A DNA stretch of 64,000 bases, from the NCBI GenBank assembly GCA_964652155.1, contig CAZZBK010000005.1:42992-106991 (forward strand), read 5' to 3'. Under the pieces are notes generated by a model. The model was given only the letters and a program-made list of their open reading frames with translations. It ran no database searches and had not been told where the DNA came from. This DNA comes from CAZZBK01 sp964652155. GTDB taxonomy: Bacteria; Planctomycetota; Planctomycetia; Pirellulales; PNKZ01. Shown piece after piece: positions 52,522-60,318 of the stretch. The position numbers and the translations under genes were made by a program. Numbering within the stretch: the stretch's first letter is position 1; every line of letters begins with the position of its first letter.

Positions 52522-53547
52522 TTATGCCTGCTGGGCCAGGGCCACGGCCCCGTGGACGACCACCTCTTCGCCCAGTTGGCTCTCGACAATGGCGTAGCTC
52601 CCCAGAAACGGCGGAAAGACGTATCGCTCGACGGCCGCGATGACGGGCTCGAAGAACAGCGAGCGACCGGCGAGCGAGACCCCTCCGCCGATGATGACCA
52701 TGCGTGGCGCGAGCAGCGTAATGGCCTGGGCAATCCCCCAGCCCAGCGCCTGGCAGGCGTGCTGCATGATCTCGAGGGCCAGCGGGTTGCCATCGGCCGC
52801 GGCCTGGGCGACATGCCGGGCGGTCAATTTTTCCGGGTCCCCCGCGCAGCGTTGCCGCAGGTCGGCGGCGTGTTCCTCCTCGGCCTCCTCGGTTACTTTC
52901 CATCGTGCGCGGATTTGCGACGGATCGAGCGGTCGATCGCCGTTGACGAACGGTCGCAACGAGTGCGAGACGACCCCGGCGAGGCGTGCTTGCGCGGCGG
53001 CGGCGATGCCCCAGCCGGCCGCGAGCGATTCGAGCGTCTCTTCGGGCCGATCGGCGTGCAAGCCCGGCCGCAGGTGTCCGAGCTCGGCGGCTCCGCGCCC
53101 GTTGCCGCGATAAATATTGCCGTCGATGACCAAGCCGCCGCCGATGCCGGTCCCCACCGTGAGATAGAAGACCGGGCTGAAACCGCGCCCCGCCCCGTAA
53201 TGGGCCTCGGCCAAGGCGGCCGCGTCGGCGTCGTTACCGATCGCCGCCGGGAGACCGAATGTCCGCCGGGCCCAATCGATCAGTGGGAAGTTGTCCCAAC
53301 CGTCGATATGGTGACTCTTCACCGCGCGGCCTTGGTCGAGGTCGATCGGTCCGCCGAACGCGATGCCGACGCGCTCGATCTTGAACCGCTGTTGCAACGC
53401 CGCGCCGCAAGACGCGATCTGGTCCAGTATCCCCGCCGCGCCGCGTGACGCTTCGACGTTGAAGCGTTCCAGAGCCGTGAGTCGGCCGTCGCCGTTGCCC
53501 ACCCCCAGTTGCAATTTCGTCCCGCCGATTTCGATGCCGAGGAACAT
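52522..53547 (-). CDS. ROK family sugar kinase-like protein
   Basis: 341 residues, start MFLGIEIGGTKLQLGVGNGD with the phosphate-1 loop. GIAFGGPIDLDQGRAVKSHH, NDADAAALAEAHYGAGRGF and LTVGTGIGGGLVIDGNIYRG are typical ROK/glucokinase segments. The region AAELGHLRPG keeps the family histidine, but the usual CxCGxxGCxE zinc site that follows is missing and replaced by LHADRPEETLE. Catalytic Asp (NDADA) is kept, so kinase activity on a hexose is plausible although zinc-independent. It has no DNA-binding domain, hence not a repressor. In operon with SIS upstream and DUF1080 downstream. Confidence 0.88.
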   Translation of the reverse strand: MFLGIEIGGTKLQLGVGNGDGRLTALERFNVEASRGAAGILDQIASCGAALQQRFKIERVGIAFGGPIDLDQGRAVKSHHIDGWDNFPLIDWARRTFGLPAAIGNDADAAALAEAHYGAGRGFSPVFYLTVGTGIGGGLVIDGNIYRGNGRGAAELGHLRPGLHADRPEETLESLAAGWGIAAAAQARLAGVVSHSLRPFVNGDRPLDPSQIRARWKVTEEAEEEHAADLRQRCAGDPEKLTARHVAQAAADGNPLALEIMQHACQALGWGIAQAITLLAPRMVIIGGGVSLAGRSLFFEPVIAAVERYVFPPFLGSYAIVESQLGEEVVVHGAVALAQQA

Positions 53548-53549
53548 GA

Positions 53550-53640
53550 GGGGAAGGGATGAGGGGTGAGGGGTGAGGGGTGAAGGATGAAGGATGAAGG
53601 CACGCTGACGCGATCAGTCGGAGTTTCCTGACTAGGCCCA
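53550..53640. repeat. low-complexity GATGAGGGGTGA array with CGCTGACGCGA core
   Basis: Runs of GGGTGA/GGATGA (about 53550-53600) followed by ACGCTGACGCGATCAG (53602-53617) and a weakly complementary right side ending near 53640. It shares eleven bases of apex with the palindromes at 12080 and 63907. It lies between SIS and ROK. Confidence 0.5.
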
Positions 53641-53645
53641 AGCCT

Positions 53646-54269
53646 CTAGCCCCTAACCTCTCCTCCCACGTAGCGTCCTTCGTGATTGATGCGGGCGAAG
53701 ACGTCGTTGAGCACCCAGTGGAATATGCACAAATGGATGCTTTCGACCATCCCCATGTCGTCGAGCGGGACATGCAGGCCGTGCTGCTGCATCTGGCGAA
53801 GCTTGCCGCCGCTGTAGCCTGTGAGGCCGAAGGTGGTCAGCCCGTGACGGTTGGCCCAATCGACGGCGTTGAGCACGTTGGGACTATTGCCCGACCCGCT
53901 GATGGCCAGACAGACGTCCCCTTCGCTGCCGTAGTTCATGAGCTGCTGCACGAAGATTTGGTCGTAGCCAACGTCGTTGCCGAGGGCCATGATCCAGCCG
54001 AGGTTGTCGGTCAGGCTGAGCACCTTGAGCCGCTTTTTCGTTTCGTCTTTGAGCTCTTTCTCGCGCAGGGTGCTCTTGCCGAGGTCTTCGCAAAAGTGAC
54101 TGGCCGTCGTGCCCGAGCCGCCGTTGCCAAAGATGTACACGAAGCGACCGTTCTCCCAGGCCTGATAGATCAGGTCGGCCATTTTGACGATGTCGGCCTG
54201 ATTGACCCGGGCCAACTCGGCCTGCAGGCGGTCAATGTACTGGCCCACGTTGAGCTGCGCACCGAGCAT
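53646..54269 (-). CDS. SIS domain phosphosugar isomerase (GmhA-like)
   Basis: 207 residues from the ATG at 54269 (GGAGA eight bases upstream); a TTG at 54287 has no ribosome-binding site. One SIS domain: VYIFGNGGSGTTASHFCEDL near residue 45-65, LSLTDNLGWIMALGNDVGYD, VCLAISGSGNSPNVLNAVDW (phosphate-binding Ser cluster) and GLTTFGLTGYSGGKLRQM. It is similar to sedoheptulose-7-phosphate isomerases and to their phosphosugar-binding relatives. Together with the ROK kinase downstream it may make or recycle an activated sugar. Confidence 0.9.
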   Translation of the reverse strand: MLGAQLNVGQYIDRLQAELARVNQADIVKMADLIYQAWENGRFVYIFGNGGSGTTASHFCEDLGKSTLREKELKDETKKRLKVLSLTDNLGWIMALGNDVGYDQIFVQQLMNYGSEGDVCLAISGSGNSPNVLNAVDWANRHGLTTFGLTGYSGGKLRQMQQHGLHVPLDDMGMVESIHLCIFHWVLNDVFARINHEGRYVGGEVRG

Positions 54270-54306
54270 GAACGGAATCTCCGGCAAAGTTGATCGTGAC
54301 TTATTG

Positions 54307-54369
54307 AGAGCGTCTCACAAAGTGGCGGCGGCGAGGGGGACAGTCCCCAGCCATGTTGTGAGACGCTCT
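54307..54369. repeat. two-layer palindrome in divergent intergenic region
   Basis: AGAGCGTCTCACAA (54307-54320) and its exact complement (54356-54369), with an inner GGGGAC-A-GTCCCC hairpin (about 54337-54349). The rest of 54270-54630 shows no gene. Confidence 0.8.
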
Positions 54370-54630
54370 TATAGTTTAGCGTTCGCTCCCCCGGCGGGCT
54401 ATTGGCACAGCGAGGTGTCCAGTGCCAGCAACTCATTTAGCCGCGGGCGATTTTTTTGTGAACCTTGCTCCGCCCGCTCACGTAACCAACACTAGCGGAA
54501 CGTAAGGGGTTGGCCCAACTCGATGCCAGCTTCTACGATTCCCTCACGCCGTCATGACGACCGCGCTGCAGCATGAAAGGATGCACAACCACCATGCTAT
54601 CAGCAGTCCGCTTTGTCGGAAGGGGTTGTC

Positions 54631-55578
54631 ATGAAGGCTTTCAGTCTAGCTCGTCGCGCCCTGCTCGTTGTGTGGGGTCTGGGGTTGCCGTTGCTCACGT
54701 CGTCGGCCGAGGCCGCGCTGCCAGCGGTGCAATTTGACACACCCACGCTGGTGGCGTGCCGCGACGTCACGACACCGCAGTTCGCTACCGTCCACCCGGG
54801 CGAAAAGCTCGTGGCGGCCACGTTTCGCATTTCGGTGTTGGTGGCTCGCGGCAGTCACGAGGACGTGCAGGAAGTGCTCTTACAGATCTCGCATCCCGAC
54901 CGACGCATGCGCGTGGTGGACTTTTCGCCCCGCACCGAGTTGACCAGCGACGTGGTGGGGAACGTCCGTGGCTCGACCAACGAGCAGCAATCGCGCTCGC
55001 TGCATGCCGAGCTGACGAGCGGCCTGCTCTCGGCGGCGGCCAATGCCTCGGCCAAGCTCGACGCCCAGCAGCAAGCCACGCGCCAGGAGATTTACGAACG
55101 GCTGCCACCCAAGGTGCCGGTGGTCGCGTCCGGGACGATGAACCAAGGCTGCGGTGTGTTCTTCAAGCTGCGGCCCAGCTCGCAATCGCTGCTCGAAGGG
55201 GCGCACGAATTCACGATCGTCGCCGCCGTGCCCAGCGCCTGGCGGGGCGACTGGTTGCAGGTCGACTGCCTCGCCCGTTCGCAGGACAAGTTTCTCTTCG
55301 GTTCGTTGCAAGTCGACAGTGGCGCGCAGCGATTTTTGATTGGCTTGCATTTGGAGGCCGACAGCGACGCCCGCACGATCGCCAGTTATCTGGCGGTGGT
55401 CGCTGATCGGATCGCGAGACAAGCGACAAAGGCCCCCGCCTCGCCCAATGTCGTCGAGGCGTTGTTTCATGCCAAGTCGCAACAACAGGCCCAGCAGGCT
55501 CAAGAGCAACGTGAGTCGGCCTGGCGCGAGGCGCTTGCCGCCGTGCGACAATTAGCGGGCAGAGAGAGTAGGCAGTAG
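54631..55578 (+). CDS. secreted orphan protein
   Basis: 315 residues from the ATG at 54631, preceded by GGAAGGGG. Signal peptide (LLVVWGLGLPLLTSSAEAAL). The mature protein begins with a beta-rich part (VQFDTPTLVACRDVTTPQFA, TFRISVLVARGSHEDVQEVL), has an Ala-rich helical middle (SAAANASAKLDAQQQATRQE), a second beta part (FKLRPSSQSLLEGAHEFTIV, RSQDKFLFGSLQVDSGAQRF) and a Gln-rich coiled C-terminus (HAKSQQQAQQAQEQRESAWR). I recognise no family; it looks like a planctomycete envelope protein. Confidence 0.7.
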   Translation: MKAFSLARRALLVVWGLGLPLLTSSAEAALPAVQFDTPTLVACRDVTTPQFATVHPGEKLVAATFRISVLVARGSHEDVQEVLLQISHPDRRMRVVDFSPRTELTSDVVGNVRGSTNEQQSRSLHAELTSGLLSAAANASAKLDAQQQATRQEIYERLPPKVPVVASGTMNQGCGVFFKLRPSSQSLLEGAHEFTIVAAVPSAWRGDWLQVDCLARSQDKFLFGSLQVDSGAQRFLIGLHLEADSDARTIASYLAVVADRIARQATKAPASPNVVEALFHAKSQQQAQQAQEQRESAWREALAAVRQLAGRESRQ

Positions 55579-55906
55579 ACAGAGGGCAGTAGGCAGTTCT
55601 ATTACCCCAAGCTGGCGGCTCTGCCGCCGATCGTCGACATCGCAACAACACTTTAGCCCCCGGCGATAGCGACGGTACGTCGCGTACGCCGGGGGTTCTA
55701 CCGTATTGCGGCGCGAGAGAACGTCCCCATCGTCACCCATCCGGTCCGAGACGGACCGGCTCTGGGCACGTGTGACGACCTCCGATAGCCGGTCCCTCTG
55801 GGACCGGACGTGTTCGGCCGCGTGTCGCCCATGCGTTCCTTCTAAGGCGGCGGAGCGTTAAACTTGGGGCGGTTTTATTCGCCGCCGCCGTCAACAAGAG
55901 CATCTG
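55579..55906. repeat. intergenic repeat cluster
   Basis: No gene is seen. It holds a GGCAGTAGACAGAGGGCAGT-type low-complexity stretch (55565-55597), one CCCCCGGCGATA element (55653-55695) and two CCGGTCC palindromes (55741-55759 and 55789-55807). Confidence 0.7.
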
Positions 55907-58267
55907 ATGAGCACTCCCTCCGCCGCCGAACTCAGCAACCCGTACGCGCTCCAGGTATTCGATCACGATCGCGAACTGTTCGAGCGAGAGTTGCGAGCGT
56001 TTGTGCCGCCGGGGAGTTTTGACGCGCACGGGCACCTGTACGATCCACAACGCAGCGCGGGGGCGGGGGCGCTGTTCGTCCCGGCTGGCGAGGCGGCGAT
56101 GACCCGCGAGTTGTACACGCGCATGCTGCAAGGCTGGATGGGAGATCGTGTGCCGAGTGGCGGCCTGTTCTTCCCCTTTCCAAAACGGGGGAGCGACACC
56201 CGGGGGCAAAATCAATTCCTCATCGATCAGTTGCGTGGCGATCCCCAGTCACGCGGGCTGTTGCTGGCGACGCCCGAGTGCGACCCTGCCGAACATCAGT
56301 CGCTGCTCTCGAATCGCTCACTGCTGGGCTTCAAGGTCTATCACTGCTACGCCGACCACGCCGACACGTTTCATGCCGGCTGCGAGCAGTTCGTGAGCGA
56401 GTGGATGTGGCAACTGGCCCACGAGCGCGGGCTGTTCATCATGTTGCACATGGTCAAGAGCCGGGCGCTGGCCGACGAGTCGAACCAGCACTACATCCGC
56501 GCGCATTGCCGCCGCTACGCGAATGCCAAGTTGATTTTGGCCCACTGCGGCCGGAGCTTTTGCGCTCAGCACACGATCGACGGTTTGACGGCACTCGCCG
56601 ATCTGGACAACGTGTTGTTCGACAACAGCGCCATTTGCGAAGCCGCGCCTCATGAAGCCATTCTGCGAACCTTCGGTCCGACCCGATTGCTGTTTGGCCT
56701 GGATCATCCGGTCAGTTCGATTCGCGGTCGGTGCATCAGCATCGGTGACGGGTTTGTGTGGACGAACGAGGTCGAGCCCGACTGGAGCCGCTCGAAGTTC
56801 GCGCGACCGACGCTCGTGGGGATCGAGAATCTGCTCGCACTCAAGCAGGCTTGCCGGACACTGCATCTGAACGATCGCGACATCGAGCAGATATTTGGCG
56901 GCGCGGCGCGACAGTGGCTTGGCATGCCGCTAGCGACGCCTGCGGTCGACGTGCAGCGGCAGTATCGCGAGGCGAAGCAGATCATCCCCGGCGGGACGCA
57001 GTTGCTCTCGAAGCGACCTGAGCAGTTTGCTCCTGAGCAGTGGCCCGCTTACTACAGCGAGGCCCGGGGCTGCGAGGTGATCGACACGGCCGGGCGACGG
57101 TACATCGACATGTCGAGTGGCGGCATCTTGGCGTGCATCTTGGGCTACAGTGATCCGGACGTGAATGCGGCGGTCATTCGGCGAGTCCAGTTCGGCTCGA
57201 TGAGCACGTTGCAAACGTATGACGAAGTCGAGTTGGCTCAGCGGCTGATCGCGATTCATCCGTGGGCCGCGATGGCTCGATTTACTCGCTGCGGCGGCGA
57301 GGCGATGGCGGTCGCGGTGAGAATTGCCCGGGCGAGAACCGGACGCGACACGGTGGCGATCTGCGGCTATCACGGCTGGCACGATTGGTACTTGGCGGCG
57401 AATTTGCCGACCGACGGAGGCGCAGCGGTCGGGCGGCTCGACAAGCACTTGCTGCCTGGCCTTGAGCCGAAAGGGGTTCCTGCCGCGCTCGCGGGGACGG
57501 CGCTGCCGTTTCATTACAATCGGCTCGACGAGTTGGAGCAGATATTTGCCCAGCATGGCTCGGAGCTGGCGGCGGTGGTCATGGAGACCACGCGGCACAT
57601 CGACCCACAGCCGGGTTTTTTGGAAGGGGTGCGCGCGCTGTGCGATCGACATGGCGCACGGTTGATTTTTGACGAAATCTCGATCGGCTGGCGGCTGTGC
57701 CTCGGCGGGGCGCATCTCAAGTTCGGCGTGTATCCGGACCTGGCCGTGATGGCCAAGACGATCAGCAACGGTTTCGCGTTTGGGGCGGTGATCGGCACGG
57801 CCGACACGATGCACTCGGCTCAAGAGTCGTTCATCTCGAGCGCGTACTGGACCGAAGGCGTGGGCCCCGCCGCGGCCTTGGCCGCCGTGAGCAAGATGCA
57901 GCGGATCAATGTGCCCGCGCATCTCGATCGGATCGGTCGACGGATGCGCGACGGCTGGCAACGCCTGGCGCAACAACATGGCGTGCCGGCGATCGTGGGG
58001 GGGCGGAGTGAAATGCTCACGTTCTCGTTCGAGCATCTGGAGAGCGCGGCCCTGGTGACGCTGTTGACCGCCCGGATGCTCAAGCACGGGTTCCTCGCCG
58101 GCGGGTACTTTAATGGCATGCTCGCGCATCAGGAGCAGCACGTCGATGCGTACTTGGCGGCGCTCGATGAGGTGTTCGCTGAAATTGCCCAAGCGATTGC
58201 CCAGGGGGACGTCCACAGCCGCATAGGCGGGCCGGTCAAACACTCCGGGTTTGCTCGGCTGACGTGA
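55907..58267 (+). CDS. fusion of amidohydrolase-type TIM barrel and class-III aminotransferase
   Basis: 786 residues. Residues 1-340 are an amidohydrolase-2-like barrel: FDAHGHLYD (HxH metal site near residue 40), FKVYHCYADH, FIMLHMVKS, LILAHCGRSF and LFGLDHPVSS (C-terminal Asp), so all metal positions appear present. From about 345 it is a class-III PLP enzyme of the glutamate-1-semialdehyde aminomutase type: YREAKQIIPGGTQLLSKRPE, FTRCGGEAMAVAVRIARA, AICGYHGWHDWYL, FDEISIGWRLCLGG and the cofactor lysine in MAKTISNGFAFGAVIG near residue 616. The two domains could act in sequence on an aminated sugar or amino-acid derivative. The substrate is unknown. No signal peptide. Confidence 0.85.
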   Translation: MSTPSAAELSNPYALQVFDHDRELFERELRAFVPPGSFDAHGHLYDPQRSAGAGALFVPAGEAAMTRELYTRMLQGWMGDRVPSGGLFFPFPKRGSDTRGQNQFLIDQLRGDPQSRGLLLATPECDPAEHQSLLSNRSLLGFKVYHCYADHADTFHAGCEQFVSEWMWQLAHERGLFIMLHMVKSRALADESNQHYIRAHCRRYANAKLILAHCGRSFCAQHTIDGLTALADLDNVLFDNSAICEAAPHEAILRTFGPTRLLFGLDHPVSSIRGRCISIGDGFVWTNEVEPDWSRSKFARPTLVGIENLLALKQACRTLHLNDRDIEQIFGGAARQWLGMPLATPAVDVQRQYREAKQIIPGGTQLLSKRPEQFAPEQWPAYYSEARGCEVIDTAGRRYIDMSSGGILACILGYSDPDVNAAVIRRVQFGSMSTLQTYDEVELAQRLIAIHPWAAMARFTRCGGEAMAVAVRIARARTGRDTVAICGYHGWHDWYLAANLPTDGGAAVGRLDKHLLPGLEPKGVPAALAGTALPFHYNRLDELEQIFAQHGSELAAVVMETTRHIDPQPGFLEGVRALCDRHGARLIFDEISIGWRLCLGGAHLKFGVYPDLAVMAKTISNGFAFGAVIGTADTMHSAQESFISSAYWTEGVGPAAALAAVSKMQRINVPAHLDRIGRRMRDGWQRLAQQHGVPAIVGGRSEMLTFSFEHLESAALVTLLTARMLKHGFLAGGYFNGMLAHQEQHVDAYLAALDEVFAEIAQAIAQGDVHSRIGGPVKHSGFARLT

Positions 58268-58299
58268 GTGATAACGGACGCAGAGAGCCGTTTCCATCG

Positions 58300-58406
58300 C
58301 CGGTCCGTCTCGGACCGGTCTTGAGCCCCTCGTGCAATGAGCGATGATGCATCGCGAATGGAGACTCGCTTTGCGGCCGAAAAGATCCGGTCCCGGAGGG
58401 ACCGGC
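58300..58406. repeat. two CCGGTCC palindromes downstream of the fusion gene
   Basis: CCGGTCCGTCTCGGACCGG (58300-58318) is the exact reverse complement of the copy at 55741-55759; CCGGTCCCGGAGGGACCGG (58388-58406) matches the reverse complement of 55789-55807 with one change. Confidence 0.8.
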
Positions 58407-58441
58407 TATGGGGCTGGTGTCGTGATGTCTTCGATCGCGCG

Positions 58442-58942
58442 CTAGATCAAATCGAGTGGCGAGGCGCGGCGTCGCTGTCGAGAGCACTCTTGGCATACGC
58501 CGTAGACGATCAGCCGGTGGCCGGTGACCCGAAAGTTGTGCTGGCGGGCGACGGCTTGGCGAATCTCTTTGACCTCTTCGCTGGAGAACTCGATGAGCTT
58601 CTCGCACTTTTGACAGTACAGATGGTCGTGTTGCGGGTAGCCGTAGTCGTGTTCGTACACGCTGCGGCCGGCGAGAGTCATTTGCCGCAACAGTCCGGCG
58701 TCGACCAACTCGCTCAGGGTGCGATAGACGGTCGGTCGGCTGACATGTCCGCGCCCCAGGTTTTCTTGCAGCAGGGCGAGCAGTCCCTCGGCGTCGAAGT
58801 GTTCGTGGCGGCTGAAGATTTGCTCGACGATCACGCGGCGCGGCTTGGTGACCCGTTTGCCGCGGCTTTGCAGGAACTCTTCGAACCGCTCGACCGGCGA
58901 GAGTGAAACTTCGACCGTCGAGAGCGTGAAATCGTCGGGCAT
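58442..58942 (-). CDS. Fur family transcriptional regulator
   Basis: 166 residues from the ATG at 58942; the longer frame upstream has no homologous look. Winged-helix N-terminus (FEEFLQSRGKRVTKPRRVIV, RGHVSRPTVYRTLSELVDAG as recognition helix), then the dimerisation/metal domain with RSVYEHDYGYPQHDHLYCQK, a CxxC zinc pair in YCQKCEKLIEF near residue 105-108 and a second CxxC in CQECSR near the C-terminus. The structural zinc site is complete and the HDH sensor motif is present. It should repress iron-, zinc- or peroxide-responsive genes with a divalent cofactor. Target sites are not apparent nearby. Confidence 0.93.
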   Translation of the reverse strand: MPDDFTLSTVEVSLSPVERFEEFLQSRGKRVTKPRRVIVEQIFSRHEHFDAEGLLALLQENLGRGHVSRPTVYRTLSELVDAGLLRQMTLAGRSVYEHDYGYPQHDHLYCQKCEKLIEFSSEEVKEIRQAVARQHNFRVTGHRLIVYGVCQECSRQRRRASPLDLI

Positions 58943-59062
58943 GGGTGCAGACGGCTCGTGAGCGGAACCAGGAGTGAGGACATGGCCAGAACGCGACGCG
59001 GTTACTGGCAATACCTTATTGTAGGATGCGCGAGCGAAACAGGGAACGGGCTGTTGGCGCAA

Positions 59063-59111
59063 CACAACGGCCGCCGCAGGGACGGTCCCGGCGGCGGCCG
59101 CGTAAGTTGTG
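59063..59111 (-). terminator. long GC-rich hairpin downstream of the FlgM-like gene
   Basis: CACAAC/GTTGTG outer stem (59063-59068, 59106-59111), GGCCGCCGC/GCGGCGGCC inner stem (59069-59077, 59091-59099) and GGGAC/GTCCC at the tip. It lies just after the flgM stop; the following T tract is weak. Confidence 0.55.
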
Positions 59112-59124
59112 CTGGCGGTATTAC

Positions 59125-59403
59125 TTAGCCAATTTCATCCAGCAGGCGATCGACGGCCGTGCCGAGTTTGTCGGCTGTTTCGTAGGTGCCGTCGGCCAGG
59201 GCGGCGCGAATGGCGGCCACCTTGTCGTGACGGATGTCGGGCAGTTGTTGGGCCTGGGCCACGAACTGGGCTGCCGAGGAAATGCTCAATTCGTCTGTCA
59301 CGCTCGAACTCGCTTCTGCGCTCGGTGCCGTGGTGCTCCGCGCGTTGTGCGGAGCCGAAACGGACTGAGGGCCATGAACTTGGGCTGGACCGTAGATTTG
59401 CAT
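59125..59403 (-). CDS. flgM: FlgM-like anti-sigma-28 protein
   Basis: 92 residues; ATG at 59403 with GGGGAGAGAAG upstream. The N-terminal 40 residues are disordered-looking (Ser/Ala/Thr-rich). The C-terminal half matches FlgM: ELSISSAAQFVAQAQQL, then the helix pair RHDKVAAIRAALADGTYETA and LGTAVDRLLDEIG. FlgM holds the flagellar sigma factor FliA inactive until the hook is complete and is then exported. No other flagellar gene is in the window. Confidence 0.88.
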   Translation of the reverse strand: MQIYGPAQVHGPQSVSAPHNARSTTAPSAEASSSVTDELSISSAAQFVAQAQQLPDIRHDKVAAIRAALADGTYETADKLGTAVDRLLDEIG

Positions 59404-60318
59404 TGTGCTTCTCTCCCCGCTACGGCAACATCCGCTGATACTCGACGAGGCCGAACTAGAACTAGTTCTGGCCGAGGATCGTCGCGAACTCAGAGGCGAA
59501 TGTTGTCGTCGTGCGTGTTAACCAAAACCGGAATGTCTGTTGCCAGCGTCTGCCGATGGTTGCGAATCGTTGAGCCGTTCTGGTTGTGGTTTTGCGCCGC
59601 ACACGGGATATCGAAGCTTGTATTCAAGCCTAGCCCATGTTTTGGCCACCGACCACTTGGCTCATCCTTGCAGAATCGCAACTCCTCGGAAAACTTGTTG
59701 AACTGCCGGCGCCGCATTCCATGTCGCACGACTCGCGGGCTCGGAACCCTTAACTGCAAGCGTGTTCATCGACGCGGCGCGGCCGCCACTGTGAATCAAT
59801 TCTGTTTGCAAACTGTTATGCGAATCCTTCGTGTCGTGCCGTCGCCTCCGTTTGTGCAAGCCGTTTCGAGCGCGACGCGCTCACCATCGGACCCGCTGTG
59901 TTGAACATCGTCAACCCATGTTGCCCGATAGCCACCTACCACCGCACTCGATTCCCAACGACAGGCCTATTTGTTGTAACGCGTTCGACACGTGCTCTTG
60001 GCATAATCAGCGAACTCGTCACCTTCTACGGAGGCCGACCCAGTGAGGTTTGCCTCTCCCAAAAATATTTTCTCGCGGCATTGTAGAGCTGAGGCCGGAA
60101 AGCAACAATACCGCCGCAAGGCATAGCCCCTGCAAGACTTGCGATCGCTGGCGCTGCTAGCGGTGTCGGCTGGCCAAGGGCGCGCGGCGAAACTTTGCGG
60201 GTCGCTCGGGGTTGGATGGTACGAACTCGCTATTGTTGTTAAACGATCGACGAGCCAGCTTTGTTCGCTCCGGCGTTGGGTGCCCTTGATACTCTTTCCT
60301 CTGTGGAGAACGACTGCC
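59404..60318. other. 915-base stretch without a recognisable gene
   Basis: Base composition is lower in GC than in flanking genes and no frame has codon pattern or motif support. Near its left edge, upstream of flgM, is the palindrome AACTAG-AA-CTAGTT (59454-59467), extendable to GGCC on both sides (59449-59473), which may be a regulator site. Nothing else was identified. Confidence 0.55.

Noticed and set aside
53550..53600. GGGTGA/GGATGA run as a telomere-like or microsatellite sequence only
   Set aside because: It shares an apex sequence with two other palindromes, so it is listed with that family instead.
59026..59904. Open frame of 292 codons covering the flgM region and beyond
   Set aside because: It runs antisense across flgM and its terminator hairpin, is Arg/Cys-rich and has no motif.
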